Source: Deltaproteobacteria bacterium
Lineage (GTDB): Bacteria > CG2-30-53-67
Reading direction: 5' to 3'
Assembly (NCBI GenBank): GCA_013151235.1
Contig: JAADIO010000002.1
Location: forward strand, 1 to 64,000
Length of the DNA: 64,000 nt
The notes beneath the pieces were generated by a model. That model was given only the letters and a program-made list of their open reading frames with translations, had not been told where the DNA came from and ran no database searches. The position numbers and the translations under genes are program-made. Shown in pieces: positions 31,906-42,227 of this stretch (positions are counted from its first letter, which is position 1; each line of letters opens with the position of its first letter).

Positions 31906-32856
31906 ATGTCGGAGTTTTTCAATGCACTGAACGAGGTCTCGGTGGCACCGGATCCCGATGAGGGTGTGACGGCGGATCTTACGGAACTGATCTCTGCCGA
32001 TCCAATTGTCCTGGATCGGGCGGAGGAGGGGAGCTGGAACCGCGCCCCGATGAATCAGATGAACTTTTTCGGGTTGATATCCCACCCGTTCAGTGATGCC
32101 GTAAATCCCGACTTCTTTTACAGCAGTCGAGGCCACGAAAGAGCACTGAGGAAAATGGCCATGACGGTTGAAGACAATATTTCATTGGGGCTGGTCCACG
32201 GAAAGAGCGGGACGGGAAAATCTCTCCTCTCCGTAATGCTCCTCAAACACCTCGATCCGGAAAAGTACCGTTCCGCCCTGGTACTCGTTTCACCCGGAAT
32301 GACGAAAACATCCCTATTGAAAGAGATCCTGAGGGAGTTGGGAGAATACAATGAAAAGCTCCCCTCGAAGACCCAGGATCTCCTCGACCTGCTTCATGAA
32401 CAGATCATTGATCTCTACAGTCACCAGCGGAGGCTGGTCATTCTCATTGACGAGGCACATTTCCTCAGTTCCGGGGCACTCCACCTGTTGCGGACAATCA
32501 GTAATCTGGAGACACCACAACAGAAGCTTACCACCTGCCTTCTCTTCTCAGAGGACCTTTTTCTTCGGCGTCTTTCCCATCCATCCTACCAATCCCTCCG
32601 GAACCGGATGTATATGAAAGTGCGTCTCTCCGGTATGGAAGCGGACGAGACAACCCAGTACATCAAATATCGCCTTCTTGCCGCCGGCTGCAAGGAACCG
32701 ATGTTTGATGAAGCGGTCTATGCCGAAATACAGAAGGCGACCGATGGTGTGGCTCGGGACATCAGCAGGGTCTGTCATAACTGCCTGGCGGAAGGCTTCC
32801 TGCAAAAGAAGAAAACCGTTGATGTGGAGCTTCTCCGGAATGTCCTTGACGAATGA
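31906..32856 (+). CDS. ExeA/GspA-like AAA ATPase
   Basis: A 316-residue protein. After an acidic variable N-terminus (1-48) it has FFGLISHPFSDAVNPDFFY, the ExeA-type entry motif (PF..TPDP.F.Y), Walker A LVHGKSGTGKSLLSVML near 100, Walker B RRLVILIDEAHFLSSGAL near 190, and RNRMYMKVRLSGME with arginine sensor. ExeA-like ATPases assemble secretin channels or act at exosortase/PEP-CTERM loci; there is no peptidoglycan-binding domain here. AAAGGAGGACAAGAC before ATG 31906 is a very strong ribosome-binding site; longer in-frame starts at 31819 lack one. Follows the MerR/MinD ATPase by about 100 bases, probably co-transcribed. Confidence 0.83.
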   Translation: MSEFFNALNEVSVAPDPDEGVTADLTELISADPIVLDRAEEGSWNRAPMNQMNFFGLISHPFSDAVNPDFFYSSRGHERALRKMAMTVEDNISLGLVHGKSGTGKSLLSVMLLKHLDPEKYRSALVLVSPGMTKTSLLKEILRELGEYNEKLPSKTQDLLDLLHEQIIDLYSHQRRLVILIDEAHFLSSGALHLLRTISNLETPQQKLTTCLLFSEDLFLRRLSHPSYQSLRNRMYMKVRLSGMEADETTQYIKYRLLAAGCKEPMFDEAVYAEIQKATDGVARDISRVCHNCLAEGFLQKKKTVDVELLRNVLDE

Positions 32857-33338
32857 CGGACGGCATTCCGTCCGGAGGAACTGGAAGAAGACCGACCTCC
32901 GGCAGGGGAAGCTCAACCCACAGGAAATGCAGACAAAGAGGTCCCGGGGAAAGGGGGTGACCCCGGATTTCCAGGAAGATCCGGAAGCACTTCTTTTGAT
33001 CCCTCCTGAGAAATAACGTTATTGCAATCCACGAGGCTCCGATTCGTCCATGGGGTGAGCTGTCCGTATGCGGGCACGTACAGGCGGCCCCTCTCGGCAT
33101 GCTATGCCACAGCATTGACGACACGGGACCACGCACATTATCGGGATGGCAAGCGTGTTTGCAAAGCATCCCCTTGTCGGTGCCCCTGCTCTCTGTTCTT
33201 TCTTCCAAGCCTTCCTATATCTCTTTTACTTTTCTGTAGCATTTTACGACCTCCGTCATCATTACCGTAACAAGAATGCCCCAGAGAAGCAGGGAACCGT
33301 GTATCTCCATGTTTTATATTCTTCTTATATTCTATGAC

Positions 33339-33393
33339 CTTATAAAAAGTCACAAACCGCCTTTTTATAAGACCGGGGAGGAGAATCCTCTCC
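33339..33393. ncRNA. tandem hairpins, candidate small RNA or terminator
   Basis: Hairpin A: CTTATAAAAAG (33339-33349), 11-base loop, CTTTTTATAAG (33361-33371), perfect 11 bp. Hairpin B: GGGGAGGA-GAA-TCCTCTCC (33375-33393) with one G-T pair, followed by CGCCATTTT. Hairpin A is AT-rich, B is GC-rich; B could end a transcript coming from the left. Whether an RNA is made is not known. Confidence 0.35.
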
Positions 33394-33518
33394 CGCCATT
33401 TTAAGTAAATTCAAATGGTTCCGCCCCCACCCCAGGCCGGGGCTTACCCACCCTCGGCTTGTTAATGACTTCTTGCGAAGCCATCATATTTCAACTTGTT
33501 AAAATATTTCATCCGCAT

Positions 33519-33534
33519 TGGCACAATATTTGCT
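33519..33534 (+). promoter_or_regulatory. sigma-54 promoter of the response-regulator gene
   Basis: TGGCAC-AATAT-TTGCT matches the -24/-12 consensus TGGCAC-N5-TTGCA/T with correct GG-to-GC spacing. Predicted start near 33546, about 105 bases before the chosen start codon. Confidence 0.75.
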
Positions 33535-33651
33535 GTTTTCAATTTATGGTGTTGTGCGGATGGACGGACCACGAATTCTAATTCCTTTCGGATATCCTTC
33601 GTACGGGATCCTTCAGGTCGGCGAAAGAGAATGAACCGGGAAGAGATGTAC

Positions 33652-35043
33652 ATGGAAGCCAAAATTCTTGTCATCGACAATGACCCCTCCATGTGTGAGA
33701 TGTTGCACAAATTTCTGACGGAAGCGGGATATCGGGTCCGGTGGACGAGAAATGCAAATGCGGGATTAGCCCTCATGGTTGAGGAATCGTTTCAACTCGT
33801 TATTACCGATTTATGTATGCCGGAGAACGACGGCATGAAGGTCTTGCGTTCCATCCGGGAGAAGGAGCCCGGACTTCCGGTGGTTCTGCTCACCACCCAT
33901 GCCACAATGAATACCGCTGTAGAGGCGATCAAGATCGGGGCCTATGACTATCTGACGAAGCCCTTCAACCCGGACGCCGCTGAGATCACCATTAAAAATG
34001 CTCTGACCCACAAACGTCTGGTCGATGAAAACAGGAAGTTGAAACAGCGGCTCCGCCATGTGAAGGAAGATACCCGAATCATCGGGGTCTCTTCACCAAT
34101 GAAGGAGGTTTTGCGTCTTGTGGAAAAGGTAGCCCCCACCGATGCCACCGTGCTGATCCAGGGTGAGAGTGGAACGGGCAAGGGACTCATCGCCCGCAGG
34201 CTGCACCGAATGAGTCACCGGGCCGGAAAGACCTTCCTGTCCATCAATTGCAACATCTCTACCGGGATGTTGCCGAAACTCTTCGGGGATGAAAACAGTG
34301 CCTTCTCCGGGACGCTCACCACCGGAGAGAGGCTCTTCAATGCGGCGGCTGGAGGGACCCTTTTTTTTGACGAAATCGGAGATATGCCTCCGGTCATGCA
34401 GGGGAAACTGCTCCGTGCCTTGCAAAATCATGAGATGTTACCCCAGGCAGAAAGGAGATCTTTCCCCGGAAATGTCCGCATCCTGTCGTCGACCCGTAAG
34501 GACTTGAAGAGAGAGGTTGAGGCGGGACGGTTTCGGAAGGACCTGTTCTACCGGATTAATCTTTTCACCATTTCTCTGCCGTCATTGCGGGACCGGACCG
34601 ATGATATCCCTCCTCTGGTGAATCATTTTCTCCGGAAATACAACCGGGAATTCGGAAAGCATGTGGAGGCGGTCTCGCCCCGGTTGATGCACTTTTTCCT
34701 GCAACACTCCTGGCCCGGAAATGTGCAGGAATTAGAGAACTATATAGAACGGGCGCTTCTAAGAACCGAGGGGAACGAATTGAAGCTCACTTCTGTGCCC
34801 GGGGAGTTTCGCCAACAATTGGAAGACGCTCAGGCAGGCAAGGCGGAGAGCATGCTGATCTTCAAAGAGGCCAAGGAGCGATTCGAACGGGATTATATTC
34901 TCACCATGCTGAAACGGCACAACGGCGTGATCTCCCGGGCAGCCCGGGAAGCAAAGATCCCCCGCCCGAACTTTTATGAGAAGCTGAAGAAATATGGAAT
35001 TTCGCCGAGAAAGAATCCAATGATCAACAGTCATGCCGGCTGA
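33652..35043 (+). CDS. NtrC-type response regulator with degenerate GAFTGA loop
   Basis: A 463-residue regulator. Receiver domain 1-120 with acceptor D53 in [13 protein letters not shown] and the TKPF lysine. AAA+ domain about 145-370: Walker [16 protein letters not shown] (171-178), Walker [18 protein letters not shown], arginine finger region [22 protein letters not shown]-terminal Fis-type helix-turn-helix [20 protein letters not shown]. The sigma-54 contact loop, normally GAFTGA, reads SAFSGT (216-221), so it may not remodel sigma-54 holoenzyme. ATG 33652 is chosen because [11 protein letters not shown] is the usual start; ATG 33631 and 33646 are in frame. A sigma-54 promoter lies upstream; cheW follows. 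Confidence 0.88.
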   Translation: MEAKILVIDNDPSMCEMLHKFLTEAGYRVRWTRNANAGLALMVEESFQLVITDLCMPENDGMKVLRSIREKEPGLPVVLLTTHATMNTAVEAIKIGAYDYLTKPFNPDAAEITIKNALTHKRLVDENRKLKQRLRHVKEDTRIIGVSSPMKEVLRLVEKVAPTDATVLIQGESGTGKGLIARRLHRMSHRAGKTFLSINCNISTGMLPKLFGDENSAFSGTLTTGERLFNAAAGGTLFFDEIGDMPPVMQGKLLRALQNHEMLPQAERRSFPGNVRILSSTRKDLKREVEAGRFRKDLFYRINLFTISLPSLRDRTDDIPPLVNHFLRKYNREFGKHVEAVSPRLMHFFLQHSWPGNVQELENYIERALLRTEGNELKLTSVPGEFRQQLEDAQAGKAESMLIFKEAKERFERDYILTMLKRHNGVISRAAREAKIPRPNFYEKLKKYGISPRKNPMINSHAG

Positions 35044-35255
35044 CTTGTCAACCTGCGTAGTGATCCCACCAATATTAATCAACGACCCCATCGCAAGTGA
35101 ATGAGGTATCAATTTCTCTGTTCGGCACAAGCCTCGCAGCAAGCTGCGGAGAGTCAGGCCCGAAACGCGAAAATCTGTTGAAAATACAGGGTTCCTCATA
35201 TATCATAAAAGAATCAAGCTTACAGGATAACGGTCATCAATTTCAAGGGGACTTC

Positions 35256-35735
35256 ATGAAGACCCGGAAAAGCAGAGAGAAAGTCAAGGAAGCGGATCCT
35301 CTTCTTCAGATGGTCAGTTTTCATTTGGGGAACGAGAACTTTCTGGTCGATATTCTCCGAATCCAGGAGATTATTCGAAGGATTGAGATCTCACGGATGC
35401 CCAAAGCACCGGAGTATATCGAGGGGGTTATCAATCTGCGGGGAACCGTGATCCCGGTGCTGGATCTTCGGAAACGTTTCGGGATCCTCCTCCCGGAGAA
35501 GAACGCGGAGGAGCGGATCATTGTAATCAAAACCGAAGGAAAGCCGATGGGGATGATCGTCGATTCCGTGGCGGATGTCCTGCGGATACCGAAAGAAACC
35601 ATCGACCCGGCTCCGACCGTTGACTCCGCCGTGGATGCCCAGTATATTTCGGGCGTGGCAAAGGTCAAGAAAAAACTCCTTTTCCTCCTCAACCTGGAGC
35701 CATTGCTCCGCCTCTCGGAGCAAAACATGCCTTGA
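35256..35735 (+). CDS. cheW: chemotaxis coupling protein CheW
   Basis: A 159-residue single-domain CheW. LQMVSFHLGNENFLVDILRI is the first strand pair, EIIRRIEISRMPKAPEYIEG and VINLRGTVIPVLDLRKRFG form the conserved core that binds receptor and CheA, and MGMIVDSVADVLRIP closes the second barrel. CheW links chemoreceptors to the CheA kinase. No che or receptor gene is adjacent; with the response regulator just upstream (about 210 bases) this may be part of a non-canonical signalling unit. AAGGGG precedes ATG 35256. A degenerate -24/-12-like sequence (CGGCAC-AAGCC-TCGCA near 35129) lies in the gap. Confidence 0.92.
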   Translation: MKTRKSREKVKEADPLLQMVSFHLGNENFLVDILRIQEIIRRIEISRMPKAPEYIEGVINLRGTVIPVLDLRKRFGILLPEKNAEERIIVIKTEGKPMGMIVDSVADVLRIPKETIDPAPTVDSAVDAQYISGVAKVKKKLLFLLNLEPLLRLSEQNMP

Positions 35736-35778
35736 CAAGACCCGCTTGGTCGTCACAATATTTGCGAACAGGACCCGC

Positions 35779-37677
35779 TCAGATCCGGTCAAGGAGATCC
35801 TGATTCACCTTCACGGTTGTCCCCTTGCGGATCTGGTTGACCCAGGCCGCCAACAGGTTTTTCTTCTTCTCTTCCCGCAAAGATTTTTTAATCTCTTCTT
35901 TAGCCCCGGCATAGGCGGATTCGTCGGCGGGGATCTTTTTCCGAAGAAAGAGGACATACTCCCCTTGCTTCGTCTCTATCCGGTCGGCAGGGTGATCCGC
36001 CGTCAGGGCAAACGCTGCCTTCGTAAAATCGGGGGAGACGGGTGACTCCGTACGGGTAAACGGAGCCGTCGTCTTCGTTTCCACGGCCTTCGCCTGCTTC
36101 GCCGCTTCGACAAAGGGGTGTTTCCCCTTGAGAGCCTTCACCATTTCCACCGCCGCTTTCCGGACATTCTCTCGTCCCATTTCCACGGCGACCGCCGCAT
36201 TCACCTTCGCCCGGACCTCTTTTAAGGCCGGAATGCGGGGCGGACGACGCTTGAGTACCTGCAGCAGGAGAAAACCCTGATCACCCCGTACTCTTCCGAC
36301 GCCGTTGTCCCCGGCGGCAAAGGCCTCCTCATTAAACGCTCGGGCCAGATCCGTGGGAATCCCCGCAATCCGGTTGTCTGCACGTGAAAAATACCCCGTT
36401 TCCCGAAGGGAGTATCCCGCCTCTTCGATGGCACCCCGGAAATCTTTCCCCTTCCGGATCTCGGCGTAGAGATGCATGGCCTTCTTCCTGGCGTGATGAA
36501 GGGCTTCTATGAATTTTAATTTCGCTTCGATCCGGGGACGAACCTCTTCGAAGGATTTTGCAATCGCCGCCTTGTGATCTTCCATTTTGATGATATGGAA
36601 CCCGAACTTCGACTGAACAATCCCGCTGGTCTCTCCCGGCTGCAGAGCAAAGGCGGCCTTTTCAAAGGCCTTGACCATCTGTCCCTTTGCAAAATATCCA
36701 AGATCTCCACCTCGGGAAGCACTCGAATCCTGCGAATACTTCCGGGCCAGCTCGGTAAAATCCTGTCCGGCCTTTACCTGTTTCAATATTCCCTCGATTT
36801 TTTCACGCGCCTTCTGCAAGGCTTCCCCGTCGGCATTCCGGGGAACCCGAATCAGAATATGACGGACACGGATTTTCTCCGGCTGGACATAATCTTCCTT
36901 GTTTTCCTTGTAATACCGCTTTGCCGCCCCTTCCGGGAGAGTGACTTCCCGGAAAAAATCCTGCGGTGTCAGGTAAGCATAGAGAACATTGATCTCCTCC
37001 TTCGTCCGGAAATCCTCCTGATGCTTCTCGTAATAGGCCTGCGCCGCGGCTTTCCTGATCCGCCCCTTCGGCCGATGGTCATCGGCACGAAGGAGGGCAT
37101 ATTCAATCACCACCTTTTCATTTTGTCTTACATAGGCCTGATGAATCTCCTTTTCCGAAACCTTTACGGTATCCCCGATAAGATCCTCAAGTTTCTGCAC
37201 CTGCAACGCAGCCCGTTGACGGTTTTCAAAAATAGTGGGGGTCATCTTGAAATACTGGGAGAGGGCGGTCCGGTAGGCCCGCTTGCTGAAGGTTCCGTTT
37301 TCCTGAAAATAGGGGAGTGTCTCGATCGATCTCGCCAGCTCTTCATTGGGGATCTCAATCCCCATCCGCTGCGCCTCCTGTTGGAGAAGCCGCTGACGGA
37401 TCAGGCCCTCCAGGGTCCTCTCCTTGAGGTTGAGCTTTTTCACCAGTTCGGCAGGGAGATCCTGAAACCGATCCTGCATACGCTGCAGTGCACGCTCATA
37501 TTCCACGGCGGAGATCTTCTCACCGGCAACGTGGGCCACCCAGTTTTTTTCTCCCCGCTTGCCGCTCCCCCGACGGGCACTGCCAACCCCCCAGGCGTAA
37601 AAGATCGTCGCCAGAAAGGCACCGATAATGAACCACATCACTACCGACTTAATTTTATTACGCATCAGATAGAGCAT
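35779..37677 (-). CDS. ppiD: PpiD-like periplasmic peptidyl-prolyl isomerase, membrane anchored
   Basis: A 632-residue protein: one N-terminal membrane helix (VVMWFIIGAFLATIFYAW, about 12-29), then a SurA_N-type chaperone region (40-200), a single parvulin domain (about 265-365: IRVRHILIRVPRN, then DSSASRGGDLGYFAKGQMV and FGFHIIKMEDHK) and a second chaperone part to the end. PpiD proteins assist folding of newly exported proteins at the Sec translocon. AAGGAG nine bases before ATG 37677 supports this start. Divergent from mreB. Organisation matches family length (about 620). Confidence 0.88.
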   Translation of the reverse strand: MLYLMRNKIKSVVMWFIIGAFLATIFYAWGVGSARRGSGKRGEKNWVAHVAGEKISAVEYERALQRMQDRFQDLPAELVKKLNLKERTLEGLIRQRLLQQEAQRMGIEIPNEELARSIETLPYFQENGTFSKRAYRTALSQYFKMTPTIFENRQRAALQVQKLEDLIGDTVKVSEKEIHQAYVRQNEKVVIEYALLRADDHRPKGRIRKAAAQAYYEKHQEDFRTKEEINVLYAYLTPQDFFREVTLPEGAAKRYYKENKEDYVQPEKIRVRHILIRVPRNADGEALQKAREKIEGILKQVKAGQDFTELARKYSQDSSASRGGDLGYFAKGQMVKAFEKAAFALQPGETSGIVQSKFGFHIIKMEDHKAAIAKSFEEVRPRIEAKLKFIEALHHARKKAMHLYAEIRKGKDFRGAIEEAGYSLRETGYFSRADNRIAGIPTDLARAFNEEAFAAGDNGVGRVRGDQGFLLLQVLKRRPPRIPALKEVRAKVNAAVAVEMGRENVRKAAVEMVKALKGKHPFVEAAKQAKAVETKTTAPFTRTESPVSPDFTKAAFALTADHPADRIETKQGEYVLFLRKKIPADESAYAGAKEEIKKSLREEKKKNLLAAWVNQIRKGTTVKVNQDLLDRI

Positions 37678-37791
37678 CTTTTTCTTCTCCTTGTATGATA
37701 ATTATCAAACTTCTTTTCACGAGTTCGTTGATTTTAATACAGGGGAAATCAATTTACAAACGAAATCTGACCGTACCATCGGAGTTTTCTC

Positions 37792-37820
37792 TTGAAATAA
37801 TCTCATTTTTTCATTATATT
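37792..37820 (+). promoter_or_regulatory. sigma-70-type promoter of the mre operon
   Basis: TTGAAA at 37792-37797, 17-base spacer, TATATT at 37815-37820; start near 37827, 75 bases before mreB. Confidence 0.55.
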
Positions 37821-37889
37821 TAAAATAGTTAGACTGATTCATCCCTTTGCCGGACCCACTCACAGCCAACACTTTTTTCGCGAGCATAA

Positions 37890-38927
<1,038 letters not shown>

Positions 38928-38958
38928 TACGGCCACAGCGTCGTATGGACCCGAGGGT

Positions 38959-39816
38959 ATGTCCACCTTATTTTCTCATTTCAGACAATCTTTGACGCTC
39001 CTGGCATTGCTTCTTCTCTCTCTCGTCCTAATGACCAGCCAGGCCGACCGGAAAGCCGGGGGGAACGATTATCTCTCCATTCTTTTCGAGGCCGTCTCCT
39101 GGGTTGAAACGGGGCTCTCTACGATCTCTTCGGGGGCCCTCGGAATCTATCAGGGATATTTTCACCTTGTGGACGTAAAGAGAGAGAATCAAGCGCTCCG
39201 GAAACGGGTGGCCCTTCTGGAAAACAGGTTGCACATCCTCCACGAAAAGGCTGTGGAGAATCAACGTCTGCGGAAGCTCCTCCATTTCCAGGAAACCCGC
39301 CCCTTCGCCCTCCTTCCCGCCGGCGTCGTGGGCAAGGATTTCAATAGCTGGTCCCGAACGCTGGTGATCAACCAGGGAAGCCGCTCCGGCGTACAAACAG
39401 GCATGGCGGTGGTCCGCCCGGAAGGGGTCGTAGGGCGGATCCTTACGACTTCGAATCATTTCTCTCTGGTGCAGCTCATTTTAGACAGCAACAGTGACAT
39501 CCCCGCCATCGTCGAACGGACCCGTGCGGAAGGGATCGTCTCCGGAAAGATCCCCGATCGTTGCAGAATAAAATATCTCAACCGACTCGCGGATATCGTT
39601 GTGGGGGACCGTGTCCTCTCCTCAGGCCTGGGAGGAATCTATCCCAAAGGACTCATCATCGGCACGGTCAACTCAGTACACAAAAAGAAATACGGCCTCT
39701 TTCAGGAAGTCATCATCACCCCCGCCGTCGATTTTGCTAAAGTAGAAGAAGTCTTTGTTGTAAAAAACCGCCGCCTCTCCGAATATGACAAACTGATGAA
39801 AAGTAGACAGGAATGA
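38959..39816 (+). CDS. mreC: rod-shape determining protein MreC
   Basis: A 285-residue bitopic protein with one membrane helix (about 10-27, LTLLALLLLSLVLMTSQ), a coiled coil (about 70-110, LRKRVALLENRLHILHEKAV) and the MreC beta domains with RSGVQTGMAVVRPEGVVGRI and SDIPAIVERTRAEGIVSG. MreC bridges MreB and PBP2 in the periplasm. Located 31 bases after mreB; its last bases overlap the mreD start (ATGA). Confidence 0.95.
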   Translation: MSTLFSHFRQSLTLLALLLLSLVLMTSQADRKAGGNDYLSILFEAVSWVETGLSTISSGALGIYQGYFHLVDVKRENQALRKRVALLENRLHILHEKAVENQRLRKLLHFQETRPFALLPAGVVGKDFNSWSRTLVINQGSRSGVQTGMAVVRPEGVVGRILTTSNHFSLVQLILDSNSDIPAIVERTRAEGIVSGKIPDRCRIKYLNRLADIVVGDRVLSSGLGGIYPKGLIIGTVNSVHKKKYGLFQEVIITPAVDFAKVEEVFVVKNRRLSEYDKLMKSRQE

Positions 39817-40319
39817 AACCAATCCCTTACCTGCTCCTGATCACCCTTGCGATACCGGTCCAAATCCATCTCTTGAGTCTTCTCCCTTTCTCCTGTCCCC
39901 TGGACTTGATTCTGGTCATTACTTTCTACGCCGGCTATTTCCACGGGAAAAGCCGGGGGATGTTCATCGGCGCCTATCTCGGTCTTTTAACGGACGTTCT
40001 TTCAGGCGAACTGTTAGGGACCCAGATGTTTCTCAAAACCCTGATCGGTTATCTGGCAGCGGTCTTCGGGTTCAGTATTTTCAGCAAGAATCTCGGGGTT
40101 CATTTTCTGCTCCTTGCAATCATCTCCCTGTTAAACGGTTTTTGCAATCTTTTCCTGCTGCACCTATTCAGGGAAGGTCCGACCCTACAGGAGGCACTGA
40201 TCCCTCTGATCCTTCCGGCCGCTTTCTGGAACGCGGTGATCGGCTCCCTTTATGTCTTTCTGAGCCGGCGACGGGCCGGAAACCGGCAGATTTTCGCGGA
40301 AGAGGGCCATTCGGAGTAA
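39813..40319 (+). CDS. mreD: rod-shape determining membrane protein MreD
   Basis: A 168-residue polytopic inner-membrane protein with five to six hydrophobic helices. GKSRGMFIGAYLGLLTDVLS is the MreD family core (GeagG..iGf..GLl.D...). It is a structural partner of MreC in the elongasome. Overlaps mreC by four bases and is followed by mrdA after 27 bases. Confidence 0.92.
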   Translation: MKPIPYLLLITLAIPVQIHLLSLLPFSCPLDLILVITFYAGYFHGKSRGMFIGAYLGLLTDVLSGELLGTQMFLKTLIGYLAAVFGFSIFSKNLGVHFLLLAIISLLNGFCNLFLLHLFREGPTLQEALIPLILPAAFWNAVIGSLYVFLSRRRAGNRQIFAEEGHSE

Positions 40320-40346
40320 CGACGGTCAACATACGGAGAGTCTTCC

Positions 40347-42227
40347 TTGAGTATCCACCCGTCACTTCCCTCCTTGCAGCTCCTGCATAGGCGGACCCGC
40401 ATCGTTGCCGCCTTTCTGGCCGGCTTCTTCGTCATCCTCGTCGCCCGGGTCTGGTATCTGCAGATCCTGCAGGGACACATCTACAAAGAACGTTCCATCA
40501 GGCAGCGAACCCGTATTCAGCGAGTTTTCGCCCCACGAGGCGAGTTTTTGGACCGGGAAGGACGGATCCTCGTCGACACCCGGCCGGGCTTTAACATCAC
40601 GATCACCCGGGAGGATGTGCAGGATCTCGATCAAACCCTTCAGCGCCTCTCCCGCCTGACGGGCCTTTCCCCGGAGAAGGCGAAGGAAACTCTCCGCCGG
40701 GCACGCGAGAAGGGGACGCCTGCCTTTCAGCCGATCCGTCTCCTCACGAATGTGAACTGGAAAACCGTTGCCCTGTTGGAGGCCACCCCAATGAACCTGC
40801 CGGGAATCGATATTTCCCCGGAGCCGTTGCGCAACTTCCGCTATGGCGATCTCTTCGCTCACGGCTTCGGCTATTTAGGCGAAATCAGCCGAACGGAGCT
40901 TTCTCAGCCCGCCTTCCGTAACGATCGTGTGGGGGACGAGATCGGCAAAGCCGGTCTCGAAAAGATTCTGCAACAGGAGCTGAAGGGGACCGACGGCTTC
41001 CGGCGGGTGGAGGTCAATTCCCGGGGACGAATCATCGATGAAACCGCAGGACACCCCCCCGTTCCCGGGAACCGGATCTTTTTAACCATAGACCTCGACC
41101 TCCAGCGAACCCTGGAGAAGGCCTTCGGCAACCAGGCAGGCGCCGGTGTCGTCCTCAACGTTAACAACGGAGAGATCCTCGCCATGGCCAGCCGTCCCAC
41201 CTTTCGTCCGGACCTCTTCTCCGGCGGCATTCCCCGGAAAAAATGGAACGAGCTCCTCCACGACCCCCTACATCCCCTGACCAACAAAGCCATTTCGGGC
41301 CAGTACCCCCCCGGTTCGGTCTTCAAGATCGTCGTGGCCGTTGCAGCCCTGGAGGAAAAAGTCATCTCCCCCGATGAAACCATCACCTGCCGCGGCTATA
41401 TCGGTTTCGGCGGACGGCATTATCGATGCTGGAAACGGGGGGGGCATGGGAAGATCGGCCTCACGCGGGCACTGATCGAGTCCTGTGACGTCTATTTCTA
41501 CGAGGTCGGCGAGCGACTCGGAATCGACAAGATCGCCGAGTATGCCCGCAGCCTCGGTTTGGGGAGCCCCACGGGGATCCTCCTGGAAGGAGAACGGGCC
41601 GGGCTCATCCCGGACCGGTCCTGGAAACAGCGGGTCCGTAAGGAGCCCTGGTTCCCGGGAGAGACCTTGAGCGCCTCCATCGGCCAGGGCTATATCCTGG
41701 TCACCCCGATTCAGCTGGCCAACCTGACGGCCACGATTGCCAACGGCGGGACCCTCTATCGTCCCCAACTGGTCCGCCGGATCGAGGACTACGAGGGAAA
41801 CCTCCTCGAGGTGAGGAGTCCTGAGGTTTTACATGATGTCCCCATCTCCTCCCGGACGCTCCACCTGATCACCCACGCCCTTGAAGGAGTGGTTTCGGGC
41901 AAACACGGCACCGGTCGACGGGCAAGAATTGAGGGGATACGAATTGCCGGCAAGACCGGCACGGCTCAGGTAGTGAGGATGCGTCAGGAAGAAGAACGAA
42001 AGGAGGATCTCCCCGACCGGTATCGCGACCACGCCCTCTTCGTCGCCTTCGCCCCGGTGGAGAAACCGGAGATCGCCCTGGCGATCATCGTGGAACATGG
42101 GGGGCATGGCGGCTCGGCGGCCGCCCCCATTGCCAGGAAGGTCCTCCGTGCCTATTTTAAGAAAAGCGGTCGGATAATAGAGATCGCCGGCCGTTCCACC
42201 CCCCCAGCCAAGGAGAAGAAACCGTGA
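40347..42227 (+). CDS. mrdA: penicillin-binding protein 2 (elongasome transpeptidase)
   Basis: A 626-residue class B penicillin-binding protein. Short cytoplasmic lead, one membrane helix (about 19-38, IVAAFLAGFFVILVARVWYL), dimerisation domain (60-250, RGEFLDREGRILV), then transpeptidase domain with the catalytic SVFK (S324, K327 in YPPGSVFKIVVAV), SCD as the second motif in ALIESCDVYFYEVG, and KTG in IAGKTGTAQVV. It crosslinks new peptidoglycan during cell elongation with RodA. Start codon is TTG 40347, with GGAGAG upstream. Ends in a GTGA overlap with rodA. Confidence 0.96.
   Translation: MSIHPSLPSLQLLHRRTRIVAAFLAGFFVILVARVWYLQILQGHIYKERSIRQRTRIQRVFAPRGEFLDREGRILVDTRPGFNITITREDVQDLDQTLQRLSRLTGLSPEKAKETLRRAREKGTPAFQPIRLLTNVNWKTVALLEATPMNLPGIDISPEPLRNFRYGDLFAHGFGYLGEISRTELSQPAFRNDRVGDEIGKAGLEKILQQELKGTDGFRRVEVNSRGRIIDETAGHPPVPGNRIFLTIDLDLQRTLEKAFGNQAGAGVVLNVNNGEILAMASRPTFRPDLFSGGIPRKKWNELLHDPLHPLTNKAISGQYPPGSVFKIVVAVAALEEKVISPDETITCRGYIGFGGRHYRCWKRGGHGKIGLTRALIESCDVYFYEVGERLGIDKIAEYARSLGLGSPTGILLEGERAGLIPDRSWKQRVRKEPWFPGETLSASIGQGYILVTPIQLANLTATIANGGTLYRPQLVRRIEDYEGNLLEVRSPEVLHDVPISSRTLHLITHALEGVVSGKHGTGRRARIEGIRIAGKTGTAQVVRMRQEEERKEDLPDRYRDHALFVAFAPVEKPEIALAIIVEHGGHGGSAAAPIARKVLRAYFKKSGRIIEIAGRSTPPAKEKKP

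Larger units (their letters stand above)
32857..33651. other. 795-base non-coding stretch with hairpins
   Basis: No convincing gene on either strand. It opens with the hairpin GGACGG-CATT-CCGTCC (32858-32873) right after the ATPase stop, holds two adjacent strong hairpins at 33339-33393 and a sigma-54 promoter at 33519-33534. Frames of up to about 150 codons exist on the minus strand but have no recognisable content. Confidence 0.6.

Noticed and set aside
32858-32873. Hairpin GGACGG-CATT-CCGTCC as terminator of the ExeA-like ATPase
   Set aside because: Only 6 bp and no T run follows.
35129-35144. Sigma-54-like sequence CGGCAC-AAGCC-TCGCA upstream of cheW
   Set aside because: Spacing is right but two key positions differ; kept only as a remark in the cheW entry.
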